Shown here piece by piece: positions 1 to 7,500 of a DNA stretch of 38,495 bases (positions are counted from its first letter, which is position 1; each line of letters begins with the position of its first letter). Both the position numbers and the translations under genes were made by a program. The notes beneath the pieces are model-generated. The model was not told the origin of the DNA and made no database searches. It saw only the letters and a program-made list of their open reading frames with translations. Source of the stretch: an uncultured Lachnospiraceae bacterium (GTDB lineage: Bacteria; Bacillota; Clostridia; Lachnospirales; Lachnospiraceae); the NCBI GenBank assembly GCA_902774725.1, contig CACYJP010000019.1, positions 1-38,495 on the forward strand, in the 5' to 3' direction.

Positions 1-72
1 CCTTGTTTTGGTACGGACAGCTCTCGTAGTGGGAAACCCGTAAGTGTCACGACTAACAGAAACCACGTCCAT
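1..72 (-). pseudogene. possible IscB-like (RRXRR/HNH) protein fragment
   Basis: A 24-codon open frame runs from an ATG at 72 off the left edge of the window. Its translation contains RDTYGFPTTRAVRTKT. This resembles the C-terminal segment of IscB-family HNH proteins, which from memory reads roughly D-x-YGFP followed by basic residues and then GFQTGD. The frame has a stop (TAA) at 79-81, so the N-terminal RuvC/HNH part cannot lie upstream in this frame; mntP occupies that DNA intact. If real, this is a 5'-truncated remnant of an IS200/IS605-type cargo gene, or the gene resumes outside the window after a frameshift. The match rests on a short motif, so confidence is low. Confidence 0.33.
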
Positions 73-95
73 CACTTGTTATGGGCGTTGGTAAT

Positions 96-707
96 TCATA
101 GGAGCATTTTTATACCTATTATTACCAGTATACATCCTCCGAAGATCGACGCGCCTCCCGAAAGTCTGTCTCCTATCCTTTTTCCGGCCACTCCACCAAA
201 AACACAGATGACAAATGTAGTAAATCCGATTATCAGTCCTGCTACAAGCGCCATATATCTGTTATAGGATGATATGGCAAATCCAACAGAAAGCGCATCA
301 ATCGAAGTCGCTATACTCTGGACCAGAAGCGAGCTTTTAGTGAGACGGACTATAGAATCTGACTCTTCACCGGCTTCGTTTCCCGCTTCATTTCCCGCTT
401 CTTCAGTTCTTCGCTCTTCTCTGATTCCCTCGATTATCATCTTGCCTCCGATAAAAAGTAAGAGTACAAAGCCTATCCAGGGAACAAATTTTGAAAAGCC
501 TTTAAAAACCTCTACTACAGTACGAACGAGAACCCATCCCACAAGAGGCATAAGACACTGAAAGAAAGCAAAGGCTCCCGCCATCAGAAATAATTTCTTT
601 TTTCTCATACCGGGCTCGCGCATACCATTTACAATCGAAACGGAAAATGCATCCATGGCAAGTCCGATACCCAGCAAAAAGCTGTTAACAAAAAACGAAT
701 AATCCAT
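96..707 (-). CDS. mntP: manganese efflux pump, MntP family
   Basis: The 203-residue protein is an integral membrane protein of about six helices. It shows the two-fold repeat of the MntP (formerly YebN) family: GLAMDAFSVS with Asp19 and the second copy ATSIDALSVG with Asp137. These aspartates belong to the conserved metal pathway of the family, which exports Mn2+ and protects against Mn excess. The cytoplasmic loop between the halves (about residues 93-120) is charged and contains the short repeat AGNE-AGNE-AGEE. The start ATG overlaps the stop of the LUD gene by one base (TAATG), so translation is probably coupled. No yybP-ykoY-type leader can precede it because it is the last gene of a tight run. 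The stop is TGA at 96-98. Confidence 0.87.
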   Translation of the reverse strand: MDYSFFVNSFLLGIGLAMDAFSVSIVNGMREPGMRKKKLFLMAGAFAFFQCLMPLVGWVLVRTVVEVFKGFSKFVPWIGFVLLLFIGGKMIIEGIREERRTEEAGNEAGNEAGEESDSIVRLTKSSLLVQSIATSIDALSVGFAISSYNRYMALVAGLIIGFTTFVICVFGGVAGKRIGDRLSGGASIFGGCILVIIGIKMLL

Positions 708-1336
708 TAATATCCCAGTTCCTCATTTACAAGTATCACATGGATACGGTCAGCATGTCTCGAGAATCTTGTCATCAAAAACTGACAACAGATAGTATCA
801 GGTGATTTACAGTCCATACAGGAGCCTGTTTTTGCACACGGAGTAGAAAGTCCGAATCTCTGTGCATTAACCGGAGCAGCTATGTTGCGCGCTCTCTTCA
901 TCGCACCGTCAACATCCTTACAAACCTTATTCATTCCGACTATAAATACAACCTTCTTCGGCCCCTGCGCTATGGCAGAAACACGGTTAGAGTTTCCATC
1001 TATGTTAATGATTATTCCATCCTCGGTCATGGCATTTGCACTCGAAAGGAAAAAGTCTGCGTCATAAGCAAGCAGCATAGCCTCTCTTTTATCCTCATAA
1101 TTATCTCTGTCTATGAAATTATAATTTCCTTCTTTAAGTGCATCTACAAGTCCTATCTCTCTTGCACTTTCACAGCCACCCATTGTAACTGATGATCCTT
1201 CAGTGATGATCTCCAGTGCTTTCTTAAGTGCCGCTTCCTTATCAGCTGCATAGTAGCCTGTCATATTTCTTGACTCAAGACCTGCTATTACTTTCTCAGC
1301 CAGAAGCTCATTCCTCTTATACTTATTTGGGTTCAT
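707..1336 (-). CDS. LUD domain protein (LutC/YkgG-like)
   Basis: The 209-residue protein matches the LUD (lactate utilisation, formerly DUF162) family. Recognisable segments are the N-terminal ANKVIAGLE-type helix, SSVTMGGCES, a central DADFFLSSANAMTEDG block and a Cys-rich C-terminus (TPCAKTGSCMDCKSPDTICC) followed by HVILVNEELGY. In the family these regions are linked to the LutABC iron-sulfur L-lactate oxidation system, but single-domain members like this one, without LutA or LutB beside them, have no settled function. It starts at an ATG preceded by AAAGGAGG with good spacing and lies between a D-2-hydroxyacid dehydrogenase and mntP. A role in 2-hydroxyacid metabolism is inference from that neighbour. 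Confidence 0.85.
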   Translation of the reverse strand: MNPNKYKRNELLAEKVIAGLESRNMTGYYAADKEAALKKALEIITEGSSVTMGGCESAREIGLVDALKEGNYNFIDRDNYEDKREAMLLAYDADFFLSSANAMTEDGIIINIDGNSNRVSAIAQGPKKVVFIVGMNKVCKDVDGAMKRARNIAAPVNAQRFGLSTPCAKTGSCMDCKSPDTICCQFLMTRFSRHADRIHVILVNEELGY

Positions 1337-1348
1337 AGTACATCCTCC

Positions 1349-1381
1349 TTTGATATTACTTTGATATTACTTCGATATTAC
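1349..1381. repeat. three tandem 11-bp repeats (TTTGATATTAC)
   Basis: Three adjacent copies at 1349-1359, 1360-1370 and 1371-1381 have the sequence TTTGATATTAC, the last with one C for T change. They fill most of the 51-bp gap between the dehydrogenase and the LUD gene and on the minus strand run straight into the LUD ribosome site. Confidence 0.85.
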
Positions 1382-1387
1382 ATATAT

Positions 1388-2338
1388 TTAACTAACCACG
1401 TTCAGCTTATCGCCGTTCAGGTAAGCCTTCAGGTTATCAGCTATGGTATTGATCAGCCGCTCTCTTGCTTCCACACTTGCCCATGCGATGTGCGGTGTAA
1501 TTGTCATGTTCGGTGCCGTAAGAAGTGGATTATCCGCCTTCATCGGCTCAACCGTCATCACGTCGGCTGCTGCCGCCGCAACCTTGCCGCTTCTCAGCGC
1601 GTCAGCCAGAGCCTTTTCATCTACAAGCCCGCCCCGCGATACATTTATTATGATCACTCCGTCCTTCATCTTCGATATATTTTCTTTGCAGATCACTCGT
1701 TCGGTTGAAGGACTCATCGGAGCATGAAGCGTAATGATGTCGCTTTTTTCCCAAAGCTCTTCCTGTGATACAAAATGTATATTATCCTTATACTTCTCCG
1801 GATGCGCGGTTGAGACCAGCACGTTCATCCGAAACGCCTCTGCTATCTCAGCAACTCTTTTTCCGATATTTCCATAGCCTAAGATTCCTATGGTTTTTCC
1901 GGCAAGCTCCATCACGCTGTCCAACCAATAGCAGAAGGTCTCGGACTTCACCCAGTCACCTCTATGTACGCTTTCATTATGAAGAGATATCTTGCTTGCT
2001 ATCTCAAGGATAAATCCCCATGTGAGCTGGGCTACCGACTCTGTACTGTAGGCCGGTACATTTGTCACCGTTACACCATGACGCCTTGCCGCATCCAGAT
2101 CAACTACGTTGTAGCCTGTTGCACAGATTCCGATATATTTTAGATCCGGAAGGCGATTGAAGGTCTCCTTATCGAAGATTATCTTGTTCGCAAAAACAAC
2201 CTCCGCATCGCCGATATGCTCATACTTGTCAGCCTCAGTTGTATTCTGATAAACCGTTGTTTCAAGAATTGAGGTAATAGGTTCTAAGGAGACATCTCCC
2301 TGATTCACCGCTCCCTCTTCGAGATAAACTGCTTTCAT
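1388..2338 (-). CDS. D-2-hydroxyacid dehydrogenase (NAD-dependent)
   Basis: The 316-residue protein belongs to the D-isomer 2-hydroxyacid dehydrogenase family (glycerate dehydrogenase/hydroxypyruvate reductase type), which interconverts 2-ketoacids and D-2-hydroxyacids with NAD(P)H. The Rossmann motif GILGYGNIGKR is at residues 152-162, followed by the family signatures NVSRGGLVDE and TPHIAWAS. The catalytic triad is visible as Arg235, Glu264 and His283. The open frame extends 13 codons further upstream, but the ATG at 2338 follows GGAGGAAG by a few bases and begins with the typical first beta strand, so it is preferred. The exact substrate (glycerate, lactate or another acid) cannot be told. 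It lies downstream of the NCS2 permease and upstream of the LUD gene. Confidence 0.88.
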   Translation of the reverse strand: MKAVYLEEGAVNQGDVSLEPITSILETTVYQNTTEADKYEHIGDAEVVFANKIIFDKETFNRLPDLKYIGICATGYNVVDLDAARRHGVTVTNVPAYSTESVAQLTWGFILEIASKISLHNESVHRGDWVKSETFCYWLDSVMELAGKTIGILGYGNIGKRVAEIAEAFRMNVLVSTAHPEKYKDNIHFVSQEELWEKSDIITLHAPMSPSTERVICKENISKMKDGVIIINVSRGGLVDEKALADALRSGKVAAAAADVMTVEPMKADNPLLTAPNMTITPHIAWASVEARERLINTIADNLKAYLNGDKLNVVS

Positions 2339-2393
2339 TATTCTTCCTCCGGATATATCACTTTCTCTATTCTTCATCAGCTATATCCCTTCG

Positions 2394-3812
2394 CTACTCT
2401 TCATCCATGGATTCCGGCAAGACATAGGAAAGAATCATCGCTATAACGAAAATCACAGCAACTACATTTGCCCCAAATACATCTCTTATTATAGGCGGGA
2501 ATATGTGCCATATCTCCGACTCGCTTGCCGCTGTCGCTCCAACACCTATACTTAGAGAAAGTGCTGCGATGGTTGTGTTCTTGCTGGTGAAGCCGCAGTG
2601 TGATAGCATCTTGATTCCGGACATAAATATCTGTCCGAACATCATAACCGTGCAGCCACCGAGTACCGCCTGTGGCATGGTCGCAAAGAAGTTGCCGACG
2701 ATTGGAAAGCATCCGGCAAACATCATGATAACCGCACCCGTCATAATTGTAAATCTATTCACCACCTTGGTCATGGCAATCAGTCCGACATTCTGCGAGA
2801 AGGATGTAACGGGTGGACATCCGAAAAGAGCCGATACCGATGACATATATCCATCAGAGGCTATTGAGCCTGATATCTCCCTGTCCTTTACCTCACGGTT
2901 CAGACCGCCCGACACCATTGCCGATGTATCTCCAATCGTCTCCGCAGCAGAGACAAAAAATATAACTATAACCGAAAGGATAGGACCTATCTTAAACTCC
3001 GGCGTAAACATCAGAAAATCCGGAATCGATGTTATCCTGCTGCCGGTGACATATGACAAGTCAACCATTCCGAAACTTACCGCCACGATATATCCGACGA
3101 TCATCGCTGCCAGAACCGAAAGTGCTTTCAGATACCCCTTCATAGTGACCATCCATATGACAGAAACCAGAAGCGTTATTGTACCTACGATAAGATTCTC
3201 CGGCGAACCGAAATCCTCTGTGTAACCACCGCCGAAATATCTGATCCCTACCGTGAAAAGCGACAGTCCTATACCACAGACAACCGTTGCCGAGACAATC
3301 GGTTTTATAAACTTCGCAAGCCTTTTGACCAGAAGTCCTATCGTTCCTTCAACAAGACCTCCCACCAGCACCGAGCCTATTACAACCGGATAGCCGTAAT
3401 TTGCACCTATAGTACTGAGAATAGTAACAAATGTAAAACTGACTCCCATTACTATCGGCAGTCTGGCTCCTATCTTCCACAGCGGATACAGCTGTATCAA
3501 CGTTGCAAGGCCCGCAATAAACATCGCATTACTTATGATCTTTCCAACCTGATTCTGAGTAAGCTCAGGACTTGCAGCCTCTGCTATTATCGCTATAGGC
3601 GCCAGGTTTGCAACGAACATTGCAAGAACATGCTGAAGTCCGAATGGAATAGCCTTCCATACAGGCACCCTTCCATCCAGCTTGTAAATGTTGTCCACAC
3701 TGACAGCCGCTTCTGCTTTCAGTTCAGCATCTGTATTTTTTTCGTTTTTCTGCTCTTCGCTATTCTGTTTTTCCTTTTTCTGTTCTTCTACCTTAAATTG
3801 TTCTTCGCCCAA
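2394..3812 (-). CDS. NCS2 family xanthine/uracil permease
   Basis: The 472-residue protein is a 12-14 helix nucleobase:cation symporter of the NCS2 family (UraA/PbuX/XanQ). Typical segments are FGLQHVLAMFVANLAPIAI in helix 1, the AETIGDTSAM substrate-site motif near mid-protein and FSQNVGLIAMTKV downstream. It would import xanthine, uric acid or uracil with a cation. Before helix 1 there is an unusually long polar tail of about 50 residues rich in Glu, Lys, Gln and Asn. The start appears to be TTG at 3812, with a G-rich SD-like stretch about four to eight bases upstream; no ATG is available before the first helix. Genes guaD and xpt about 7 kb away make a purine substrate likely, by inference. 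Confidence 0.87.
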   Translation of the reverse strand: MGEEQFKVEEQKKEKQNSEEQKNEKNTDAELKAEAAVSVDNIYKLDGRVPVWKAIPFGLQHVLAMFVANLAPIAIIAEAASPELTQNQVGKIISNAMFIAGLATLIQLYPLWKIGARLPIVMGVSFTFVTILSTIGANYGYPVVIGSVLVGGLVEGTIGLLVKRLAKFIKPIVSATVVCGIGLSLFTVGIRYFGGGYTEDFGSPENLIVGTITLLVSVIWMVTMKGYLKALSVLAAMIVGYIVAVSFGMVDLSYVTGSRITSIPDFLMFTPEFKIGPILSVIVIFFVSAAETIGDTSAMVSGGLNREVKDREISGSIASDGYMSSVSALFGCPPVTSFSQNVGLIAMTKVVNRFTIMTGAVIMMFAGCFPIVGNFFATMPQAVLGGCTVMMFGQIFMSGIKMLSHCGFTSKNTTIAALSLSIGVGATAASESEIWHIFPPIIRDVFGANVVAVIFVIAMILSYVLPESMDEE

Positions 3813-3836
3813 TTTTGCCCCCGAGCAGTTTGATTT

Positions 3837-4997
3837 TTACTCAAACAAGTACTTTATTTTTATCTCATTTCCGGATGCCTTAATATCACCAAGTGCACCA
3901 CTTACTATAGGCATCATCGGAGGAAGATGACCTATATCCGTATCCATAACGATTGGGACTCCCATATCTCCCAGGATGCTTGTAACTGCATTATACTGGT
4001 CCGCTCCGAACATTTCCTCCTCGAAATGAAGAGGTCTTCCTATCAAAAATCCTTTTGCAGTTCTGAACCAGCCAGCTTCTCTAAGCTGCCAGAATGCTCT
4101 TCTCATAGAAAGCGGATCCAGATCACAGCACTCCAGAAACCACACTATTCCGTCATCCTTATATCTATCAAGAAATTCATCAACCTTGTCATATCTGGTT
4201 CCACAAAGAAGTGTCAGGATATCCACGCACCCACCAAGCAGACGACCGCTAAACTCGGCTCTGATTTCAGGATTGTTTCCGGAAAGTATTTCATTTCCGC
4301 TATTCGGAAGCAGATACTTAAGCTCCGTTTTAGTATTTACGTTGTATGACTCAAGCGGATCAGGTTCTGTTATTTCCTCTTGCTCGTTTTTCTGATCGAT
4401 TTCTTGGTCATTTTCTTTCTCTGATTCCTGACTTGTTTCAACCTTGGCCTCATCCTTCTCCCAGAGTCCATAACCCGAAACCTCATCAATTTCACCACTT
4501 ATAAGCTTAAAAGCATCACTTACTGATTCGTGCCAAGGTTCTCTTCCGAAGGCCGGAGCACAAGGTCCGTAAATTGCCGCAGTATCAGCAAGAATATTCG
4601 AGAGAAACGTATAGTTTGTATTATCCGAGTAGCCCATATACCACTTAGGCTTACTTCTCTTAATCGCATCAAAATCAATATATGGAACAACCTCAACCAT
4701 AAGCTCTCCGCCGCCACAGGTGATAATAACATCAGACTTATCGTATTCACTCGATGCAAAAAGACCGCTCTCTATCATAACTGAATTCAGTTCATCACCA
4801 CAATTTTCCGGCGTACTGCTTATTCCGATTCCAGAAGCCTCATAGCAATTCGGTCCGAGGTAAGTCTTATACCCCATTTCTACAAATATCTTCAGAGCAT
4901 TTTTAAACCTGGATTCATACGGTTCTATAGCACATCCAAAAGATGGAGCAATAAACCCGATCGTTCCCCCTTTTTGAAGTGGTTCTGGATATCTCAT
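3837..4997 (-). CDS. S66 family peptidase (LD-carboxypeptidase/MccF-like)
   Basis: The 386-residue protein belongs to the S66 serine peptidases, which include muropeptide L,D-carboxypeptidase LdcA and the microcin C immunity protein MccF. The Ser-Glu-His triad is visible: Ser124 in MGYSDNT, Glu289 in FLECCD and His357 in DIGHLPP. Between the N- and C-terminal lobes, residues about 180-240 form a low-complexity insert rich in Glu, Gln, Asp and Lys, longer than in LdcA of E. coli. There is no signal peptide, so it acts in the cytoplasm, on recycled wall peptides or on peptide-nucleotide toxins. The ATG at 4997 follows GGGAGG by six bases and is preferred over the upstream in-frame codon at 5018. 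It is the first gene of the minus-strand run. Confidence 0.87.
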   Translation of the reverse strand: MRYPEPLQKGGTIGFIAPSFGCAIEPYESRFKNALKIFVEMGYKTYLGPNCYEASGIGISSTPENCGDELNSVMIESGLFASSEYDKSDVIITCGGGELMVEVVPYIDFDAIKRSKPKWYMGYSDNTNYTFLSNILADTAAIYGPCAPAFGREPWHESVSDAFKLISGEIDEVSGYGLWEKDEAKVETSQESEKENDQEIDQKNEQEEITEPDPLESYNVNTKTELKYLLPNSGNEILSGNNPEIRAEFSGRLLGGCVDILTLLCGTRYDKVDEFLDRYKDDGIVWFLECCDLDPLSMRRAFWQLREAGWFRTAKGFLIGRPLHFEEEMFGADQYNAVTSILGDMGVPIVMDTDIGHLPPMMPIVSGALGDIKASGNEIKIKYLFE

Positions 4998-5031
4998 ACA
5001 TTTCCTCCCATCACGCAAAAAATGTATCTTG

Positions 5032-5060
5032 ATTATAACACAAATCGCCTGGCATCACCA
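5032..5060 (-). promoter_or_regulatory. candidate promoter of the ldcA-like to mntP run
   Basis: On the minus strand TATAAT (5032-5037) is preceded 17 bp upstream by TGGTGA (5055-5060), a weak -35 box. It faces the S66 peptidase start at 4997 and diverges from the thi promoter. Confidence 0.45.
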
Positions 5061-5077
5061 CTTGGGGATATATGATA

Positions 5078-5106
5078 TTGACACTCCCCTGCTCCGGTAC
5101 TATAAT
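5078..5106 (+). promoter_or_regulatory. consensus sigma-A promoter of the thi operon
   Basis: TTGACA (5078-5083) and TATAAT (5101-5106) are separated by exactly 17 bp, a perfect housekeeping promoter. Transcription should begin near 5112, placing the TPP riboswitch at the head of the transcript. Confidence 0.9.
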
Positions 5107-5138
5107 TACGTAAGCGTCAGAGCTTACCTGACGCAATA

Positions 5139-5228
5139 AAACCGGGGAGCTGAGCATGACTCGGCTGAGAACAGGCTGTATTGCCTGGACCCATTACCTG
5201 ATTTGGATAATGCCAACGTAGGGACATA
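5139..5228 (+). promoter_or_regulatory. TPP riboswitch (THI element)
   Basis: The conserved core of the thiamin pyrophosphate aptamer is readable: a GGGG segment at 5144-5147, GGCTGAGA at 5163-5170, ACCC at 5189-5192, ACCTGATTTGGATAATGCC at 5196-5214 and CGTAGGGA at 5217-5224. It lies just downstream of the promoter and upstream of an intrinsic terminator and thiM. TPP binding is expected to favour termination and shut off the salvage genes. A short hairpin (GCGTCAG/CTGACGC, 5114-5134) precedes the aptamer. Confidence 0.95.
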
Positions 5229-5244
5229 GACTTTAAGATCACTG

Positions 5245-5278
5245 CAGGTATGTCTGAACCAGGCATACCTGTTTTTTT
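5245..5278 (+). terminator. riboswitch-controlled intrinsic terminator
   Basis: A 10-bp stem pairs 5245-5254 with 5262-5271 (including one T-G pair) around a 7-base loop. It is followed by seven T residues (5272-5278), about 35 bases before thiM. This is the likely expression platform of the TPP aptamer. Confidence 0.88.
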
Positions 5279-5312
5279 GTAAAGCATAAATAATAGAAAG
5301 AAGGGAAACAAA

Positions 5313-6134
5313 ATGCTTGGAGACACACTCGAAAATGTAAGAAAAACCGTACCACTAGTACACAACATCACTAACTACGTTACTGTAAACGATGTTGCAA
5401 ATGTACTGCTCGCTGCAGGCGGAAGCCCTATCATGTCTGACGAGCCGGAGGATGTAGAGGATATCACAACTATCTGTGGCGGACTCAACATCAACATCGG
5501 AACTCTGAATAAGCAGACAATCGAAGGTATGTTCAGAGCCGGAAGAAAGGCTGCAGAGCTTGGACACACCATACTGCTTGACCCTGTTGGTGCAGGTGCA
5601 TCAAGCTTAAGAACCAATACTGCTGTAAAGCTTATGGATGAGATCAAATTCACAGTAATCAGAGGAAATATATCCGAGATCAAAACTCTTGCTCTTGGAA
5701 GCGGAACAACAAAGGGCGTTGATGCCGATGTAGCAGATGCAGTTACAGATGAGACACTGGACAGTGCTGTTAAGTTTGTAAAGGACTTCGCAAAGAAGGC
5801 TGATGCAGTAGTTGCAATCACAGGCGCTATCGACCTCGTTAGTGACGGTGACAAATGTTATGTAATAAGAAACGGACGTCCTGAGATGGGAAGAATAACA
5901 GGAACCGGTTGTCAGCTGTCAGCTCTCACCACCGCATTTGTTGTAGCAAATCCTGATAACAAGCTTGAGGCTGCTGCAGCTGCAGTATGTACTATGGGAC
6001 TTGCAGGCGAGATCGGATGGTCACGCATGCAGGATGGCGACGGAAACTCAACCTATCGTAATCGTATAATCGATGCCATCTTCAACATGGATGCAGAGAC
6101 TCTGAACAAAGGAGCAAAGTATGAAATCAGATAA
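5313..6134 (+). CDS. thiM: hydroxyethylthiazole kinase
   Basis: The 273-residue protein phosphorylates 4-methyl-5-(2-hydroxyethyl)thiazole with ATP to give the thiazole phosphate used by ThiE. Family hallmarks are VHNITNYVTVNDVANVLLA near the N-terminus, LDPVGAGAS, VIRGNISEI and GTGCQLSALTTAF with the conserved Cys and the ATP anion hole. Length is normal. The ATG follows AGAAGGGAAAC, and the gene is the first of the riboswitch-controlled operon. Its last 14 bases overlap thiE, so the two are translationally coupled. Together with thiE and thiD it marks a salvage operon; no thiC, thiG, thiH or thiS is present in the window. Confidence 0.96.
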   Translation: MLGDTLENVRKTVPLVHNITNYVTVNDVANVLLAAGGSPIMSDEPEDVEDITTICGGLNINIGTLNKQTIEGMFRAGRKAAELGHTILLDPVGAGASSLRTNTAVKLMDEIKFTVIRGNISEIKTLALGSGTTKGVDADVADAVTDETLDSAVKFVKDFAKKADAVVAITGAIDLVSDGDKCYVIRNGRPEMGRITGTGCQLSALTTAFVVANPDNKLEAAAAAVCTMGLAGEIGWSRMQDGDGNSTYRNRIIDAIFNMDAETLNKGAKYEIR

Positions 6135-6774
6135 GAGACTGGAAGAAAAGGATCTTCTGCTTTATGCAGTTACAGACCGTCACTGGCTTAACGGAAGAAC
6201 ACTTTATGAGGTTGTCAAGGAGAGCCTGGACGGCGGTGCTACATTTATCCAGCTCAGAGAAAAGGAATTGGATAATGAGCACTTTTTAGAGGAAGCAAAG
6301 GAGCTTAAAAAGCTCTGCGCAGAGTACAAGGTTCCATTTGTTATAAATGACAATGTCGATATAGCTATTCAGATGGATGCCGACGGAGTACACGTCGGAC
6401 AGAGCGATATGGAAGCCGGCGATGTAAGAGCAAAGCTCGGACCGGATAAGATAATCGGTGTTTCCGCTCAGACAGTTGAGCAGGCTATCCTTGCGGAAAA
6501 AAGAGGAGCTGATTATCTGGGAGTCGGCGCAGTATTTCCTACAGGTTCAAAGGACGATGCAGATGATGTATCTCACGAAACACTGAAGGCTATCTGTGAT
6601 GCAGTTTCAATTCCTGTTATCGCAATCGGAGGAATCACTGTAGATAACACTCCGGAGCTTGCCGGAACCGGTATATGCGGAATAGCAGTTATCAGCGCTA
6701 TTTATGCCGCAGATGATATTCCGGCTGCAACAGCTAAACTGAAGGAAGTCACGAAAAAAACCGTTAATTCGTAA
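6121..6774 (+). CDS. thiE: thiamine-phosphate synthase
   Basis: The 217-residue TIM-barrel enzyme joins HMP pyrophosphate and thiazole phosphate to form thiamine monophosphate and pyrophosphate. Motifs in order are LYAVTDRHWL, FIQLREKEL, FVINDNVDIA, ADGVHVGQSDM, IIGVSAQTVEQA, DYLGVGAVFPTGSKDDA and IPVIAIGGI, covering the known substrate and pyrophosphate-binding loops. Length matches the family. The start lies inside the end of thiM (14-base overlap), with an AAAGGAG-like ribosome site in the thiM coding end. It supplies the joining step for the products of the neighbouring thiM and thiD. Confidence 0.96.
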   Translation: MKSDKRLEEKDLLLYAVTDRHWLNGRTLYEVVKESLDGGATFIQLREKELDNEHFLEEAKELKKLCAEYKVPFVINDNVDIAIQMDADGVHVGQSDMEAGDVRAKLGPDKIIGVSAQTVEQAILAEKRGADYLGVGAVFPTGSKDDADDVSHETLKAICDAVSIPVIAIGGITVDNTPELAGTGICGIAVISAIYAADDIPAATAKLKEVTKKTVNS

Positions 6775-6843
6775 ACAGTACTTCCCGCCTAAATCAAAGG
6801 CTAAAGAAGAATTAATATAAGGAATTGGTATAAAGGATTAGAC

Positions 6844-7500
6844 ATGATCAAAGGAATTATCTTCGACATAGACGGCGTAGTACTTGATTCAATGAGTATA
6901 TGGAATGACTTAGGTGCACGTTACCTACGCTCTCTAAATGTAGAACCTGAAGAAGGTTTGAACGAGATACTCTTCTCTATGAGTATGGAGCAGGGAGCTG
7001 ACTATCTGAAGGAGCATTACAAACTGAAAAGATCTACAGCTTCAATACTAAACGGCATCCAGGATATGCTGAGGGACTTTTACTATTATGAGGTTCCTGC
7101 AAAGCCTGGAGCAAAGGAGCTTATGGAATTTCTCAAGGAAAAAGGTATGCGGATAACTGCCGCCACCTCGAGTCCGAGATCACACATAGAAAAAGCTCTT
7201 ACACGCAACAAACTACTTAGATACGTAGAGGTTATTTATACAACAGGCGAAATCGGAATCAGTAAGCATTCACCTGATATATATAACAAAGCAGCTTCCT
7301 ATATGAAGCTTGCACCAGCTGAGGTACTCGTTCTTGAGGATTCTCTATATGCTCTTAAAACAGCAAAGGAAGCCGGCTATAAAACCGCCGGAGTCTATGA
7401 CAAGGACGGAGAAACAGATCAGGCAGGAGTTGAAGCAACCGGAGATATCTATATAAGAAATCTCTCCGAGCTTATATCACTTTGGCCACAACTCAACTAA
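6844..7500 (+). CDS. HAD superfamily phosphatase in the thi operon
   Basis: The 218-residue protein is a HAD subfamily IA hydrolase of the beta-phosphoglucomutase/phosphoglycolate phosphatase type. All four motifs are present: DID (Asp8 nucleophile and Asp10), ATSSP (Thr108/Ser109), Lys141 in SKHSPD, and the acidic pair LEDS (Glu165, Asp166). A helical cap lies between motifs I and II. The substrate cannot be read from the sequence. Its place between thiE and thiD under a TPP riboswitch suggests a thiamine-pathway phosphate ester. Thiamine monophosphate (to free thiamine) is the best guess, by analogy with plant TH2, a TenA-HAD fusion with that activity. Removal of dead-end phosphates is the alternative. 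The ATG follows AAAGGATTAGAC. Confidence 0.86.
   Translation: MIKGIIFDIDGVVLDSMSIWNDLGARYLRSLNVEPEEGLNEILFSMSMEQGADYLKEHYKLKRSTASILNGIQDMLRDFYYYEVPAKPGAKELMEFLKEKGMRITAATSSPRSHIEKALTRNKLLRYVEVIYTTGEIGISKHSPDIYNKAASYMKLAPAEVLVLEDSLYALKTAKEAGYKTAGVYDKDGETDQAGVEATGDIYIRNLSELISLWPQLN

Noticed and set aside
372-404. 12-bp repeats in mntP as a CRISPR or phase-variable tract
   Set aside because: Only about two and a half imperfect in-frame copies, encoding AGNE repeats in a loop; too few to claim more. No CRISPR array was seen anywhere in the window.
708-1348. yybP-ykoY manganese riboswitch controlling mntP
   Set aside because: mntP overlaps the preceding LUD gene by one base, leaving no room for a leader.
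2503-3225. Long plus-strand open frame of 240 codons inside the NCS2 permease gene
   Set aside because: It is antisense to a well-matched permease, has no ribosome site and its translation resembles no protein; a shadow frame.
5019-5371. Minus-strand frame over the TPP riboswitch and thiM start
   Set aside because: It is antisense to the riboswitch and thiM and has no family features.
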